Assembly (NCBI RefSeq): GCF_002553505.1
Contig: NZ_PDCP01000007.1
Location: 62,001 to 126,000, forward strand
Direction of reading: 5' to 3'
Source of the DNA: Mycolicibacterium agri
GTDB lineage: Bacteria > Actinomycetota > Actinomycetes > Mycobacteriales > Mycobacteriaceae
Length of the DNA stretch: 64,000 nt
Below, piece after piece: positions 7,236 through 16,748 of the stretch (the stretch's first letter is position 1; every line of letters starts with the position of its first letter). A program made the position numbers and the translations under genes. The notes below the pieces were generated by a model that saw only the letters and a list, made by a program, of their open reading frames with translations, was not told the DNA's origin and did not search any database.

Positions 7236-8549
7236 TTAGCGCAGCGGGTGCGCTAGTTCGTCCTGGCGCATCCGGGCGGCCTGCACCGCCACCGCGGCGA
7301 ACAGCACCGGCGCCAGGCCGGCGACCAGGAAGATGGTCTCCATCGAGACGATCTTCGACAGCGGTCCGACGATCGCGAACGACACCGGCATGAAGGCCAG
7401 CGAGACGAAGAAGTCGAGGCTGGACACTCGGCCGAGCATCTCCGTCGGAACCCGCCGCTGCAGCAGCGTGCCCCAGATGACCATGCCCGCACCGTCGGTG
7501 AAGCCGATGATGAACGTCGCGACCGCCATCAACGAGAACGACCACGTGAAGCCGATCACCACCAACGGGATCGAGCCGATGCTCCACATCCCCATCATCA
7601 CCGTGAGGTAGCGACGGGGCAGTCGTCGCGACGACACCGCCAGCGCACCGAGCGCGCTGCCCATCCCGAAGAAGGCCAGGATGAAGCCGTACGACCTGGC
7701 GCCGTCGGCGAAGCGGTCCTTGGCGATGAACGGCAGCAGCACCTCGATCGGTCCCAGCACGACCAGCACGAACATGCTGGCGAACAACAGCGTCCACAGC
7801 AGCCAGGGGGTGCGCAGCACGAAGACGAAGCCGTCGCGCAGATCCCGCAGCATGTGCGGCCGTTCCTGATCCGGTTCGCGGACAGGCGCATTCATCGTCG
7901 GCCGGAAGCAGACCAGCAGCAACAGGCCGACGGCGAACAGCGCCGCGACCGCGACAGAACCCAGCGCGGGGAACGTCGCGCCGACCACCATGCCCGCGAC
8001 GGCTGGTCCGACGGCGCGCTGAAACACCGGGCGGACCACGCCTTCCACACCGTTGGCGGCCAGCAGTTGTTCGGGCGGCAGAATCCTGGGCAGGATCGCG
8101 CTGTAGGCGGGGAAGAAGAACGCCGCGGCGATACCCAGCGCGGCGGCCGCCACTGCCATGTGCCAGATCCGCAGTGCACCAACGAGTCCCAAGACCGCGA
8201 TCGCCGAGACGACGACCGTGTTGACGACCTCGACGGCGAGGATGATCGTGCGCTGGTTGATCCGGTCCGCCGCCAGTCCGCCGATCAGCAGGAACGCCAC
8301 GAGTCCGGTGCCCATGCAGGTGGCCACCAGTGACAGCGCTGCGGGATCGTCGGACAGTTCGATCACCTGCAGGGCCATCACGACGGCCCACATGCCCTCG
8401 GCGAAGATCGACAGCGACACCGCGGCTATCAGCAGCCGGTATGCGCGCGACTGGAAGGGTGCGAGTACGCGCCAACCGCCGGTGTGGGTCACCGGCTGCT
8501 CATCACCGCGTTCGCTTTTCGAGTGTGCGGTGCCGAATTGCGTGCTCAC
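7236..8549 (-). CDS. MFS transporter (MFS_3/Tap-like exporter)
   Basis: Transporter of 437 residues from a GTG at 8549, with about twelve membrane segments and a soluble N-terminal 28 residues. The conserved GGLAADRINQR loop after helix 2 and the absence of a large extracellular domain fit the MFS_3 group, which contains siderophore and drug exporters. Substrate unknown. It converges with the CPBP gene, leaving 7 bp between stops, and is separated from the next gene by a 250-bp region containing repeat copy 2. Confidence 0.84.
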   Translation of the reverse strand: MSTQFGTAHSKSERGDEQPVTHTGGWRVLAPFQSRAYRLLIAAVSLSIFAEGMWAVVMALQVIELSDDPAALSLVATCMGTGLVAFLLIGGLAADRINQRTIILAVEVVNTVVVSAIAVLGLVGALRIWHMAVAAAALGIAAAFFFPAYSAILPRILPPEQLLAANGVEGVVRPVFQRAVGPAVAGMVVGATFPALGSVAVAALFAVGLLLLVCFRPTMNAPVREPDQERPHMLRDLRDGFVFVLRTPWLLWTLLFASMFVLVVLGPIEVLLPFIAKDRFADGARSYGFILAFFGMGSALGALAVSSRRLPRRYLTVMMGMWSIGSIPLVVIGFTWSFSLMAVATFIIGFTDGAGMVIWGTLLQRRVPTEMLGRVSSLDFFVSLAFMPVSFAIVGPLSKIVSMETIFLVAGLAPVLFAAVAVQAARMRQDELAHPLR

Positions 8550-8654
8550 CTAACGATGGTGGCTGACCAGATACGGCCGCGTCCAACGAATTTCTGCGCC
8601 TCGTGATCGACGTAACGGCTTTGTGTGCCCGCGGTCGGGGCGCATCACTTGGTG

Positions 8655-8799
8655 CGCCGAGACCGACAAAATGGCGCGCTCCACTCACACTTTTGCGCCC
8701 AAATGTCGGTTTGGGCGTTATGAGGGGACCCGGGTTTGGGCGCTACGGAGGGGGCCTGGGCGTTACGAGGGGCCTGGGCGTTACGAGGGGACCCGGGTG
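8655..8799 (-). repeat. Dispersed intergenic repeat, copy 2
   Basis: Read on the minus strand, a unit array begins directly after the stop of the crotonase gene at 8800 (CCTCGTAACGCCCAGGCC twice, then two longer units). It leads into the 63-bp core at 8717 down to 8655. The hairpin arms CGCCCAAA/TTTGGGCG with loop CCGACA (8696-8717) are identical to copies 1 and 3, and 56 of 63 core bases match copy 3 by hand alignment. The remaining part of 8550-8799 only holds the promoter of the MFS gene. Confidence 0.85.
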
Positions 8800-9612
8800 T
8801 CAGAGGTCGGTGAAGTTGGCCGGGCGGCGCTCCTGGAACGCCTTGATGCCCTCGATGTAATCGGTACGGCTCAACAGGTCCGACTGGCCGGAATACTCGC
8901 GCGACAGGGCGCCCTCGAGTTCGGTCAGCGTCGCCGCATTGATCGCCGCTTTGGTCTTCGCCAACGCCACCGCCGGACCGCGCACCAGCGTGTTGATCAC
9001 CTTGTCCACCTCGGCGTCGAGCTGATCGGCGGGATACACCGCGGTCACCAGGCCGGCCTGCAGCGCTTCGTCGGCGTGGATCTTCTCGGCCAGCAGCGCC
9101 ATCCGCATCGCCCGGATGCGGCCGACGGCCGCGGCCACCAGAGCCGACGCGCCACCGTCGGGCATCAACCCGATCTTGGTGAACGCCAGCATGAAATAGC
9201 CCTTGTCCGACGCGAGTACGACATCGCTGGCCAACGCCAGCGAGGCGCCGACACCCGCGGCGGGCCCCTGCACCACGGCGACCACCGGCCGCGGCATCGC
9301 GACGATCGCCCGCACCGCGCGGTTGGCCGCGTCCAGAACCGACAGCGGGCCGGACTTCTTGGCCCGGTCGTCGGCGCCGATGCCCGCGCCCGAGCTGAAC
9401 CCGCGGCCTGCGCCCGCCAGGCGCACCACCTTGACGGCGGGATCGGTGGCGGCCCGCTCGAGCGCGTCGGCGACGCCGTTGAGCATGGTCTCCGTCAACG
9501 AGTTGAGGCTGTCGGGCCGGTTCAACGTCAGCGACAGCACCCCGTCGCCGACATTCACCTCCAACCCGTCGACGCTCACATACGCTCCCGTGCTGGAATC
9601 GGTCGAAGTCAT
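8800..9612 (-). CDS. Enoyl-CoA hydratase/isomerase family protein lacking hydratase glutamates
   Basis: Crotonase-fold protein of 270 residues. The positions of the two hydratase glutamates are S124 (VGASLALASD) and F144, so it is unlikely to hydrate enoyl-CoA. D152 in GLMPDGGAS matches the aspartate used by PaaG-type and delta3,delta2 enoyl-CoA isomerases, which suggests a double-bond or ring-opening isomerase. It is divergent from mcr and corresponds by position to Rv1141c/Rv1142c (EchA11/EchA10). The immediate downstream sequence is repeat copy 2. Confidence 0.88.
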   Translation of the reverse strand: MTSTDSSTGAYVSVDGLEVNVGDGVLSLTLNRPDSLNSLTETMLNGVADALERAATDPAVKVVRLAGAGRGFSSGAGIGADDRAKKSGPLSVLDAANRAVRAIVAMPRPVVAVVQGPAAGVGASLALASDVVLASDKGYFMLAFTKIGLMPDGGASALVAAAVGRIRAMRMALLAEKIHADEALQAGLVTAVYPADQLDAEVDKVINTLVRGPAVALAKTKAAINAATLTELEGALSREYSGQSDLLSRTDYIEGIKAFQERRPANFTDL

Positions 9613-9661
9613 CGCTGAACCTTAAATCGGGTGCAGCCGCATGCGGACCCGCGGCTGGTCC

Positions 9662-9677
9662 ACTTGGTTATACAAGT
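9662..9677. promoter_or_regulatory. Operator-like palindrome upstream of mcr
   Basis: ACTTG-GTTATA-CAAGT, a 5-6-5 inverted repeat, lies 38 bp before the mcr start and 50 bp after the crotonase start in the divergent promoter. The form is that of a TetR-family operator, as used by fatty-acid and sterol regulators, but it does not match the KstR consensus I recall. Confidence 0.45.
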
Positions 9678-9714
9678 AAGCTATGTCGCGGTCAACTACG
9701 GGAGGCGGGTTCTA

Positions 9715-10806
9715 ATGGCGGGACCACTGCACGGATTGCGAATCGTCGAACTGGCCGGCATCGGCCCCGGACCGCACGCGGCGATGATCCTCGCCGACCT
9801 CGGCGCCGACGTGGTCCGCGTCGAACGGCCCGGCGGCACCGGCGGCGTCCCGAAGGGCAGCCACGAGGCCATGAACCGCAACCGGCGCACGGTGGCTGCC
9901 AACCTGAAGACCGACGAGGGCCGCGAGCAGGTGCTGGCGCTGGTGGCCAAGGCCGACGTGCTGATCGAGGGCTACCGGCCCGGCGTCACCGAGCGACTCG
10001 GCCTCGGCCCCGAGGACTGCGCCAAGGTCAACGACCGCCTGATCTATGCCCGGATGACCGGTTGGGGCCAGAGCGGTCCGCGCAGCCAGCAGGCCGGCCA
10101 CGACATCAACTACATCTCCCTCAACGGCCTGCTGCACTCCATCGGCCACAAGGGTGACCGCCCCGTGCCGCCGCTGAACCTCACCGGCGACTTCGGCGGC
10201 GGCTCGATGTTTTTGATCGTCGGCATCCTCGCCGCACTGTGGGAACGCCAGACCTCCGGCAGGGGCCAGGTCGTCGACGCCGCCATGATCGACGGATCCA
10301 GCGTGCTGATGGCGATGATCTGGGGGATGCGCGCCGGCGGGCTGTGGTCCGACGAGCGCGGCACCAACATGCTCGACAGCGGCGCGCCCTACTACGACAC
10401 CTATGAATGCGCCGACGGCCGCTACATGGCCGTCGGGGCGATCGAGCCGCAGTTTTACGCCGAACTGCTGAAGGGACTGGGCCTCGACGGGGAAGACCTG
10501 CCCGCCCAGCAGGACGTCAGCCGCTGGCCCGAACTGCGCGCGCGGATCGCCGAGGTGTTCGCCTCGGCCGACCGCGATCACTGGGCCAAGGTGTTCGCCG
10601 ACAGCGACGCCTGCGCGACGCCGGTGCTGTCGTTCGCCGAAGTGCAGAACGAGGCGCACATCACCGAGCGCGGCACGTTCTACCTCGACGGCGAGGCGCT
10701 GCTGCCGTCTCCCGCGCCGCGGTTCTCCCGCAGCGTGCCGTCCGCACCGAAGCCGCTGGGTGAACCGGGCACCGACATCGAAACTGTTCTGCGCGACTGG
10801 AATTGA
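9715..10806 (+). CDS. mcr: Alpha-methylacyl-CoA racemase (CaiB/BaiF family)
   Basis: Protein of 363 residues beginning [20 protein letters not shown], a hallmark of AMACR. The three racemase active-site residues are in register with M. tuberculosis Mcr: H129 (AGHDINY), D159 (TGDF) and E244 (GAIEPQFY). It interconverts 2R- and 2S-methylacyl-CoA so that branched chains such as phytol- or sterol-derived acids can enter beta-oxidation. The ATG at 9715 follows GGGAGG at 9700-9705. It precedes an SDR in the same order as Rv1143-Rv1144. Confidence 0.93.
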   Translation: MAGPLHGLRIVELAGIGPGPHAAMILADLGADVVRVERPGGTGGVPKGSHEAMNRNRRTVAANLKTDEGREQVLALVAKADVLIEGYRPGVTERLGLGPEDCAKVNDRLIYARMTGWGQSGPRSQQAGHDINYISLNGLLHSIGHKGDRPVPPLNLTGDFGGGSMFLIVGILAALWERQTSGRGQVVDAAMIDGSSVLMAMIWGMRAGGLWSDERGTNMLDSGAPYYDTYECADGRYMAVGAIEPQFYAELLKGLGLDGEDLPAQQDVSRWPELRARIAEVFASADRDHWAKVFADSDACATPVLSFAEVQNEAHITERGTFYLDGEALLPSPAPRFSRSVPSAPKPLGEPGTDIETVLRDWN

Positions 10807-10823
10807 ACGAAATCCGCAAGACC

Positions 10824-10835
10824 TCTTTGCAAAGA
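10824..10835. promoter_or_regulatory. 12-bp perfect palindrome before the SDR gene
   Basis: TCTTTGCAAAGA lies between the mcr stop and the SDR start, about 20 bp before the GTG. It could be an operator for an internal promoter, or chance. The SDR ribosome site AGGAAGGA is just downstream (10842-10849). Confidence 0.4.
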
Positions 10836-10855
10836 CCTAATAGGAAGGAACACAC

Positions 10856-11608
10856 GTGGAGATCAAGGACGCGGTAGCGGTCGTCACCGGGGGAGCCTCC
10901 GGTCTCGGACTGGCCACGACGAAGCGGCTGCTGGACAGGGGCGCCTCCGTCGTCGTCATCGACCTCAAGGGTGAGGACGCCGTCAAGGAGCTCGGCGAGC
11001 GCGCCCAGTTCGTCGAGGCCAACGTCACCGACCCCGAAGCGGTGACCGAAGCGCTCGACGCCGCCGAGAAGATGGGCCCGCTGCGCATCAACGTCAACTG
11101 CGCGGGCATCGGCAACGCGATCAAGACGCTGAGCAAGGAGGGCCCGTTCCCGCTCGACCAATTCAAAAAGGTCATCGAGGTCAACCTGATCGGCACGTTC
11201 AACGTGCTGCGGCTGGCGGCCGAGCGGATCGCCAAGACCGAGCCCATCAACGGTGAGCGCGGCGTCATCATCAACACCGCGTCGGTCGCCGCGTTCGAGG
11301 GCCAGATCGGGCAGGCTGCCTACTCCGCGTCCAAGGGCGGTGTCGTCGGCATGACGTTGCCGATCGCCCGCGACCTGTCGCGCGAGCTGATCCGCGTCGT
11401 GACCATCGCGCCCGGCCTGTTCAAGACGCCGCTGCTGGGCTCGTTGCCGGAGGAGGCGCAGCAGTCGCTCGGCAAGCAGGTGCCGCATCCGGCCCGGCTC
11501 GGCGACCCCGACGAGTACGGCGCGCTGGCCGTGCACATCGTCGAGAACCCGATGCTCAATGGTGAGGTGATCCGCCTGGACGGCGCGATCCGGATGGCGC
11601 CGCGATGA
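10856..11608 (+). CDS. SDR family 3-hydroxyacyl-CoA dehydrogenase (type II/HSD10-like)
   Basis: Classical SDR of 250 residues from a GTG start. [10 protein letters not shown] (11-20) binds NAD; N81-C-A-G, S143, Y156 and K160 form the catalytic set (YSASK). The N-terminus and the [18 protein letters not shown] block resemble human HSD17B10, a short/branched-chain 3-hydroxyacyl-CoA dehydrogenase. It lies 49 bp after mcr and corresponds to Rv1144, which fits oxidation of 2-methyl-branched 3-hydroxyacyl-CoA after racemisation. Confidence 0.9.
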   Translation: MEIKDAVAVVTGGASGLGLATTKRLLDRGASVVVIDLKGEDAVKELGERAQFVEANVTDPEAVTEALDAAEKMGPLRINVNCAGIGNAIKTLSKEGPFPLDQFKKVIEVNLIGTFNVLRLAAERIAKTEPINGERGVIINTASVAAFEGQIGQAAYSASKGGVVGMTLPIARDLSRELIRVVTIAPGLFKTPLLGSLPEEAQQSLGKQVPHPARLGDPDEYGALAVHIVENPMLNGEVIRLDGAIRMAPR

Positions 11609-11648
11609 GCGCTCGCGCGAAGTGGGCCCACGCACGAAGTGCAGGTGA

Positions 11649-12662
<1,014 letters not shown>

Positions 12663-12700
12663 AAGAAGCGGATTTCGGGAACAGTGAGGATCGATAAAAC

Positions 12701-12714
12701 GCCCCGAGCGGGGC
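12701..12714 (+). terminator. Short hairpin after NMO gene
   Basis: GCCCC-GAGC-GGGGC, a 5-bp GC stem 38 bp after the stop. There is no T-run; mycobacterial terminators often lack one. Confidence 0.5.
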
Positions 12715-12728
12715 AAACTGTCTAGATC

Positions 12729-12757
12729 GTCAACGCGCTCGGTGTGAGCGCGTTGAC
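12729..12757. terminator. Strong bidirectional hairpin between convergent genes
   Basis: A perfect 12-bp stem, GTCAACGCGCTC paired with GAGCGCGTTGAC around the loop GGTGT. It lies between the NMO gene (plus) and the small gene at 12758 (minus) and touches the latter's stop codon, so it can terminate both. Confidence 0.75.
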
Positions 12758-12913
12758 TCAGACTGCGGTTGGCAGCTGCTGATCGTCGTCGAGCTGCTCG
12801 GAGGTGTCGCCCTCGACGAGAACATCGCCGTGGTAGAGCGCCTCGAAGTCAACCTTGATGACATCAGCACTGGTGTCGTCGATCCACATGTCAACGACTT
12901 TATGGATCACCAT
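12758..12913 (-). CDS. Small acidic protein of unknown function (51 aa)
   Basis: Open frame of 51 codons starting MVIHKVVDMWIDDTSADVIK, rich in Asp/Glu near the end (EGDTSEQLDDDQQ). Many codons end in G or C, and its TGA abuts a perfect 12-bp terminator stem, which argues for a real gene in an otherwise empty 340-bp gap (12663-13003). The ribosome site is weak; an internal ATG at 12889 is an alternative. I do not recognise a family. The remaining sequence 12914-13003 shows no feature. Confidence 0.55.
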   Translation of the reverse strand: MVIHKVVDMWIDDTSADVIKVDFEALYHGDVLVEGDTSEQLDDDQQLPTAV

Positions 12914-13003
12914 TAAGGAATCTTTGAGTCACGATTCGGAATATCGTGGCAATTCTTACCGCCGGGTAGGGTGTGCGGTTACTCGCGAGTAGCTGACCTG
13001 CGG

Positions 13004-13534
13004 TTATGCCGGTGAGCTGAAATGGAGCGGATTGGTGCCGTTCAGCAGGAGCCATGTCAGGATCGCCGCAGCGAACGCCAGAACCAGCAGTCCGATGGCC
13101 AGTCGAGGCGACCATCGTGGCCTGCCGAACATGCGGGCGTCCACCGAATAGGCGCCTGCACCGGTGAACAACAGCGTCGCGGCTCCGACGAACAACAGGA
13201 ACGGCACGTTGAACGGCTGCGCCCAAAACGCGTCGGTGGAGACGTTGACCGCCCACGCGCAGACCATGGCGCCGGCGATCGCGCATGCGGCAAGCGGTGT
13301 CAGCACCCCGAGGACGACGCCGATGGCGCCCGCCGCCTCGGCCACGGTCACCATCAGGGCCGCGAACGCCGGCAGCTGCCACCCGCCGGAGTCCATGAAG
13401 CCGACGGTGGTGCCGAAGTCGAATGCCTTGATGAGACCCGCCTGCAGCACCGCGGCGCCAACGCCGAGCCGCAGGATCAGCAGTCCGAGGTCGGATACGG
13501 ACGTGGGGGTTCCGACGGATTCATTTACAGCCAT
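13004..13534 (-). CDS. DoxX family membrane protein
   Basis: Membrane protein of 176 residues with four main hydrophobic helices, opening with DLGLLILRLGVGAAVLQAGLIKAF, the typical DoxX first helix. Family members are small subunits linked to thiol/redox homeostasis or quinone-dependent oxidation; in mycobacteria DoxX works with SodA and SseA, but this copy is not beside them. The start MAVNESVG at 13534 was preferred; ATG codons at 13582 and 13615 would add Thr/Ser-rich residues of no clear use. It is divergent from the mmpL operon. Confidence 0.82.
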   Translation of the reverse strand: MAVNESVGTPTSVSDLGLLILRLGVGAAVLQAGLIKAFDFGTTVGFMDSGGWQLPAFAALMVTVAEAAGAIGVVLGVLTPLAACAIAGAMVCAWAVNVSTDAFWAQPFNVPFLLFVGAATLLFTGAGAYSVDARMFGRPRWSPRLAIGLLVLAFAAAILTWLLLNGTNPLHFSSPA

Positions 13535-13692
13535 GTCGCCGAGGGTAGAGACCTGTGAAGTTCCTGCGAGTGGGGTGGTCATGCACTTCTGACCGGCCGC
13601 GGCGCCGAAAGTCATCGCCGTCGACGAGATCAGCCGGTTCTGAACGATTCGGGGGGCTTGCCCGTGGTTATCAGAAGACGACGGTGTTGACG

Positions 13693-13730
13693 AAGATAGC
13701 TTACCGCTGATAACTTACCGGCGCTATCTT
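13693..13730. promoter_or_regulatory. Operator-like repeats upstream of the mmpL-tetR operon
   Basis: AAGATAGC (13693-13700) and GCTATCTT (13723-13730) are inverted copies. Between them GATAGCTTACCG is repeated as GATAACTTACCG with a 14-bp period. The cluster ends 28 bp before the mmpL start, where a TetR dimer pair could block RNA polymerase. The tetR gene in the same operon is the obvious candidate to bind here. Confidence 0.5.
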
Positions 13731-13758
13731 ATAGGCAGGCCAGCAGAAGGGGCATCAC

Positions 13759-16050
13759 ATGCTGCAATCCATCGCGCGGCTGGCCATCCGAGCGCCGAAG
13801 CGGATCATCGCCGTCGCCCTGCTGGTGATGGTGGCCACCGGCCTCTTCGGCGTCCCGGTCACCAAGAGCCTCTCGGCGGGCGGCTTCCAGGACCCGACTT
13901 CGGAGTCGGCGCAGGCCAGTCAGCTACTGGTGGACAAATTCGGTCAGGGCGACATGGAGCTCGTCATCAGCGTGACCGCCCCCGACGGCGCGCAGAGCCC
14001 AGCCGGGCGGGCCGTCGGCACCGACATCGCCGACCGGCTGCAAGCCTCCCCGCACGTGGCGCAGGTGACGTCGGCATGGACCGCACCACCGAGCGCCGCG
14101 CCCGCGCTGATCAGCAAGGACGGCAAGACCGGGTTGATCGTCGCGGGCGTAACAGGCGGCGAGAGCGACGCCCAGAAATACACCAAGGAACTGACCGCCC
14201 GGCTGGTGCACGACCGTGACGGCGTGACGGTGCGCGCCGGCGGTGAGGCGATGACCTACGTCCAGATCAACGCGCAGAGCGAAAAAGACCTGATGCTGAT
14301 GGAGTCCATCGCGATTCCGCTCAGCTTCGTGGTGCTGGTGTGGGTGTTCGGCGGACTGCTGGCCGCGGCGCTGCCGTTGGCGGTCGGCGCGTTCGCGATC
14401 CTGGGGTCGATGGCGGTGTTGCGCGCCATCACCTTCTTCACCGACGTGTCGATCTTCGCGCTCAACCTCAGCGTCGCCATGGGGCTCGCGCTGGCGATCG
14501 ACTACACGCTGTTGATCATCAGCCGCTACCGAGACGAACTGGCCGCAGGCAGTCGCCGCGACGAGGCGCTGATACGCACGATGTCCACCGCCGGGCGCAC
14601 GGTGCTGTTCTCGGCGATGACCGTCGCGCTGTCGATGGTCGCGATGGTGCTCTTCCCGATGTACTTCCTGAAGTCGTTCGCCTACGCCGGAATTGCCGTG
14701 GTGGCGTTCGCGGCGGTGGCCGCGGTGGTGGTCGCGCCCGCCGCGATCGTGCTGCTCGGCGACCGGCTCGACGCGCTCGATGTGCGTCGGCTGCTGCGGC
14801 GCATGTTCGGACGTCCCGAGCCCGTTGCCAAGCCCGTCGAGCAGAACTTCTGGTACCGGTCGACGAAATTCGTTATCCGACGGTCGATTCCGATCGGCAT
14901 CGCGCTGGTCGCGCTGCTGCTCATTCTCGGCGCGCCGTTCCTCGGCGCCAAATGGGGATTCCCCGACGACCGCGTGCTGCCACAATCGCAGTCGGCGCGC
15001 GAGGTCGGGGACCAGATGCGCGACGACTTCGCCGTGGACGCCTCCCGCAACGTCACCGTCGTCCTGCCCGACGCCTCCGGCGTCACACCCGCCGACCTCG
15101 GCCGCTATGCCGCGGAGCTGTCCCGGGTTCCCGACGTGACATCAGTTTCGGCTCCCGACGGCACGTTCGTCGACGGCGCACTCGCCGGACCACCCTCGGC
15201 GGCAACGGGTTTGGACAACGGCAGCGCCTTCCTGACGGTCGCGAGCAAGGCCCCGCTGTTCTCTGACGCGTCGGAAACTCAGCTAAAACAGTTGCGCGCG
15301 GTCGACACACCCGGCGGCAAGCCGGTGCAATTGACCGGTGTCGCGCAGATCAACCGGGACAGCTCGCTCGGGATCACCGACCGCCTTCCCTTGGTGCTGA
15401 CGGTTATCGCGGTGATCACGTTCGTGCTGCTGTTCCTTCTGACGGGCAGCGTCGTGCTGCCGTTGAAAGCCCTCGTGCTGAACGTGTTGTCGTTGACAGC
15501 GGCGTTCGGCGCGCTGGTCTGGATTTTCCAGGAGGGCCACCTCGGCGCGCTCGGCACGACGCCGACAGGAACGTTGGTCGCCAACATGCCGGTGTTGTTG
15601 TTCTGCATCGCGTTCGGACTGTCGATGGACTATGAGGTGTTCCTCGTCAGCCGGATCCGCGAATACTGGCTGTCCTCGCCGGGGCGGACGCGGGCCGACA
15701 ACGACGAGGCCGTCGCGCGCGGCTTGGCGCGTACCGGCCGGGTGGTGACCGCGGCGGCACTGGTGATGTCGATCTCGTTCGCGGCGCTGATCGCCGCGCA
15801 GGTGGCGTTCATGCGGATGTTCGGCGTCGGGCTGACCCTCGCCGTCGCCGTCGACGCCACCCTGGTGCGGATGGCGCTGGTGCCTGCCTTCATGCATGTG
15901 CTGGGCCGGTGGAACTGGTGGGCGCCCAAGCCGCTGGCCCGGCTGCACGACCGCATCGGGCTGCGCGAGTCGGCCGAGGACCTGATTCCTCCCGCGGAGA
16001 AACTTACACATAAGGAGCGGGCCGCGGTGTCGATGACGCAGACTGGGTGA
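13759..16050 (+). CDS. MmpL/RND family lipid transporter (MmpL13-type)
   Basis: RND-superfamily protein of 763 residues with two MMPL repeats, each a membrane helix, a periplasmic domain and a five-helix bundle. The conserved acidic residue of each bundle is in GLALAIDYTLL (about 246) and GLSMDYEVFL (about 621). It likely exports a lipid or hydrophobic compound using the proton gradient. In M. tuberculosis this locus is, as I recall, split into mmpL13a and mmpL13b (Rv1145/Rv1146); here it is one frame. GTGA overlap with tetR follows. The start has an AGAAGGGG site at 13745-13752. Confidence 0.9.
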   Translation: MLQSIARLAIRAPKRIIAVALLVMVATGLFGVPVTKSLSAGGFQDPTSESAQASQLLVDKFGQGDMELVISVTAPDGAQSPAGRAVGTDIADRLQASPHVAQVTSAWTAPPSAAPALISKDGKTGLIVAGVTGGESDAQKYTKELTARLVHDRDGVTVRAGGEAMTYVQINAQSEKDLMLMESIAIPLSFVVLVWVFGGLLAAALPLAVGAFAILGSMAVLRAITFFTDVSIFALNLSVAMGLALAIDYTLLIISRYRDELAAGSRRDEALIRTMSTAGRTVLFSAMTVALSMVAMVLFPMYFLKSFAYAGIAVVAFAAVAAVVVAPAAIVLLGDRLDALDVRRLLRRMFGRPEPVAKPVEQNFWYRSTKFVIRRSIPIGIALVALLLILGAPFLGAKWGFPDDRVLPQSQSAREVGDQMRDDFAVDASRNVTVVLPDASGVTPADLGRYAAELSRVPDVTSVSAPDGTFVDGALAGPPSAATGLDNGSAFLTVASKAPLFSDASETQLKQLRAVDTPGGKPVQLTGVAQINRDSSLGITDRLPLVLTVIAVITFVLLFLLTGSVVLPLKALVLNVLSLTAAFGALVWIFQEGHLGALGTTPTGTLVANMPVLLFCIAFGLSMDYEVFLVSRIREYWLSSPGRTRADNDEAVARGLARTGRVVTAAALVMSISFAALIAAQVAFMRMFGVGLTLAVAVDATLVRMALVPAFMHVLGRWNWWAPKPLARLHDRIGLRESAEDLIPPAEKLTHKERAAVSMTQTG

Positions 16051-16748
16051 CGATGTCACTGCCTCCCCTGAAGCGACGACGCGCGCCGCGCGGCGCCGGT
16101 GAGCAGTTGCGAGACGAAATCCTCGACGCCACCACCGAGTTGCTGCTGGAGACCGGCCACGCCAAGGCCGTGTCGATCCGATCGGTGGCGCAGCGCGTGG
16201 GCGTCACGCCGCCGTCGATCTACCTGCACTTCGCCGACAAGGACGCCCTGCTCGACGCGGTGTGCGCGCGGTACTTCGAGAAGCTCGACGAGCAGATGCA
16301 GCAGGCCGCCGCCGACCAGCCCAACGCCGTCGAAGTGCTGCGGGCGCAGGGCCTTGCCTACGTGCGGTTCGCGATGCAGACCCCCGAGCTGTACCGCATC
16401 GCCACGATGGGGGAGGGCCGACCAGGCAGCGACGTCGACACGACGCTGAACAGTTCGGCGTTTCAGCATCTGCTCAACTCGGTGCAGGCGCTGATCGACG
16501 AGGGCATCTACCCGCCGGGCGATCCGACCATCCCCGCGCTGCAGCTGCTGACCGCCGCGCACGGCGTTGCGGCGCTGTTGATCTCGAAGCCCTACCTGCC
16601 GTGGGGCGATGTCGACGAGTTCGTCGACCAGACGTTGTCGGCGGCGTGTCTCGGCCGCGTCGTGCTGGGCCTCGTCGACGGCGATGCCACTCCTGCGCAG
16701 ACCGTCGAATGGCTGCTGGATCGTCAACCCCGAGAGAGGAAGTCGTGA
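16047..16748 (+). CDS. TetR/AcrR family regulator
   Basis: Regulator of 233 residues. Residues 22-68 form the TetR helix-turn-helix (ILDATTELLLETG, SIRSVAQRVGVTPPSIYLHF), followed by a helical ligand domain of the TetR_C_13/WHG type. The GTG overlaps the mmpL stop (an ATG lies two codons later at 16053), and its own stop overlaps the methyltransferase start, so the three genes are coupled. It most likely represses its own operon through the repeats at 13693-13730 and responds to a substrate of the pump. Confidence 0.88.
   Translation: MTMSLPPLKRRRAPRGAGEQLRDEILDATTELLLETGHAKAVSIRSVAQRVGVTPPSIYLHFADKDALLDAVCARYFEKLDEQMQQAAADQPNAVEVLRAQGLAYVRFAMQTPELYRIATMGEGRPGSDVDTTLNSSAFQHLLNSVQALIDEGIYPPGDPTIPALQLLTAAHGVAALLISKPYLPWGDVDEFVDQTLSAACLGRVVLGLVDGDATPAQTVEWLLDRQPRERKS

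Noticed and set aside
12758..12913. The 51-residue acidic protein as an antitoxin
   Set aside because: No toxin-like gene adjoins it; the neighbours are an NMO gene and DoxX on independent units.
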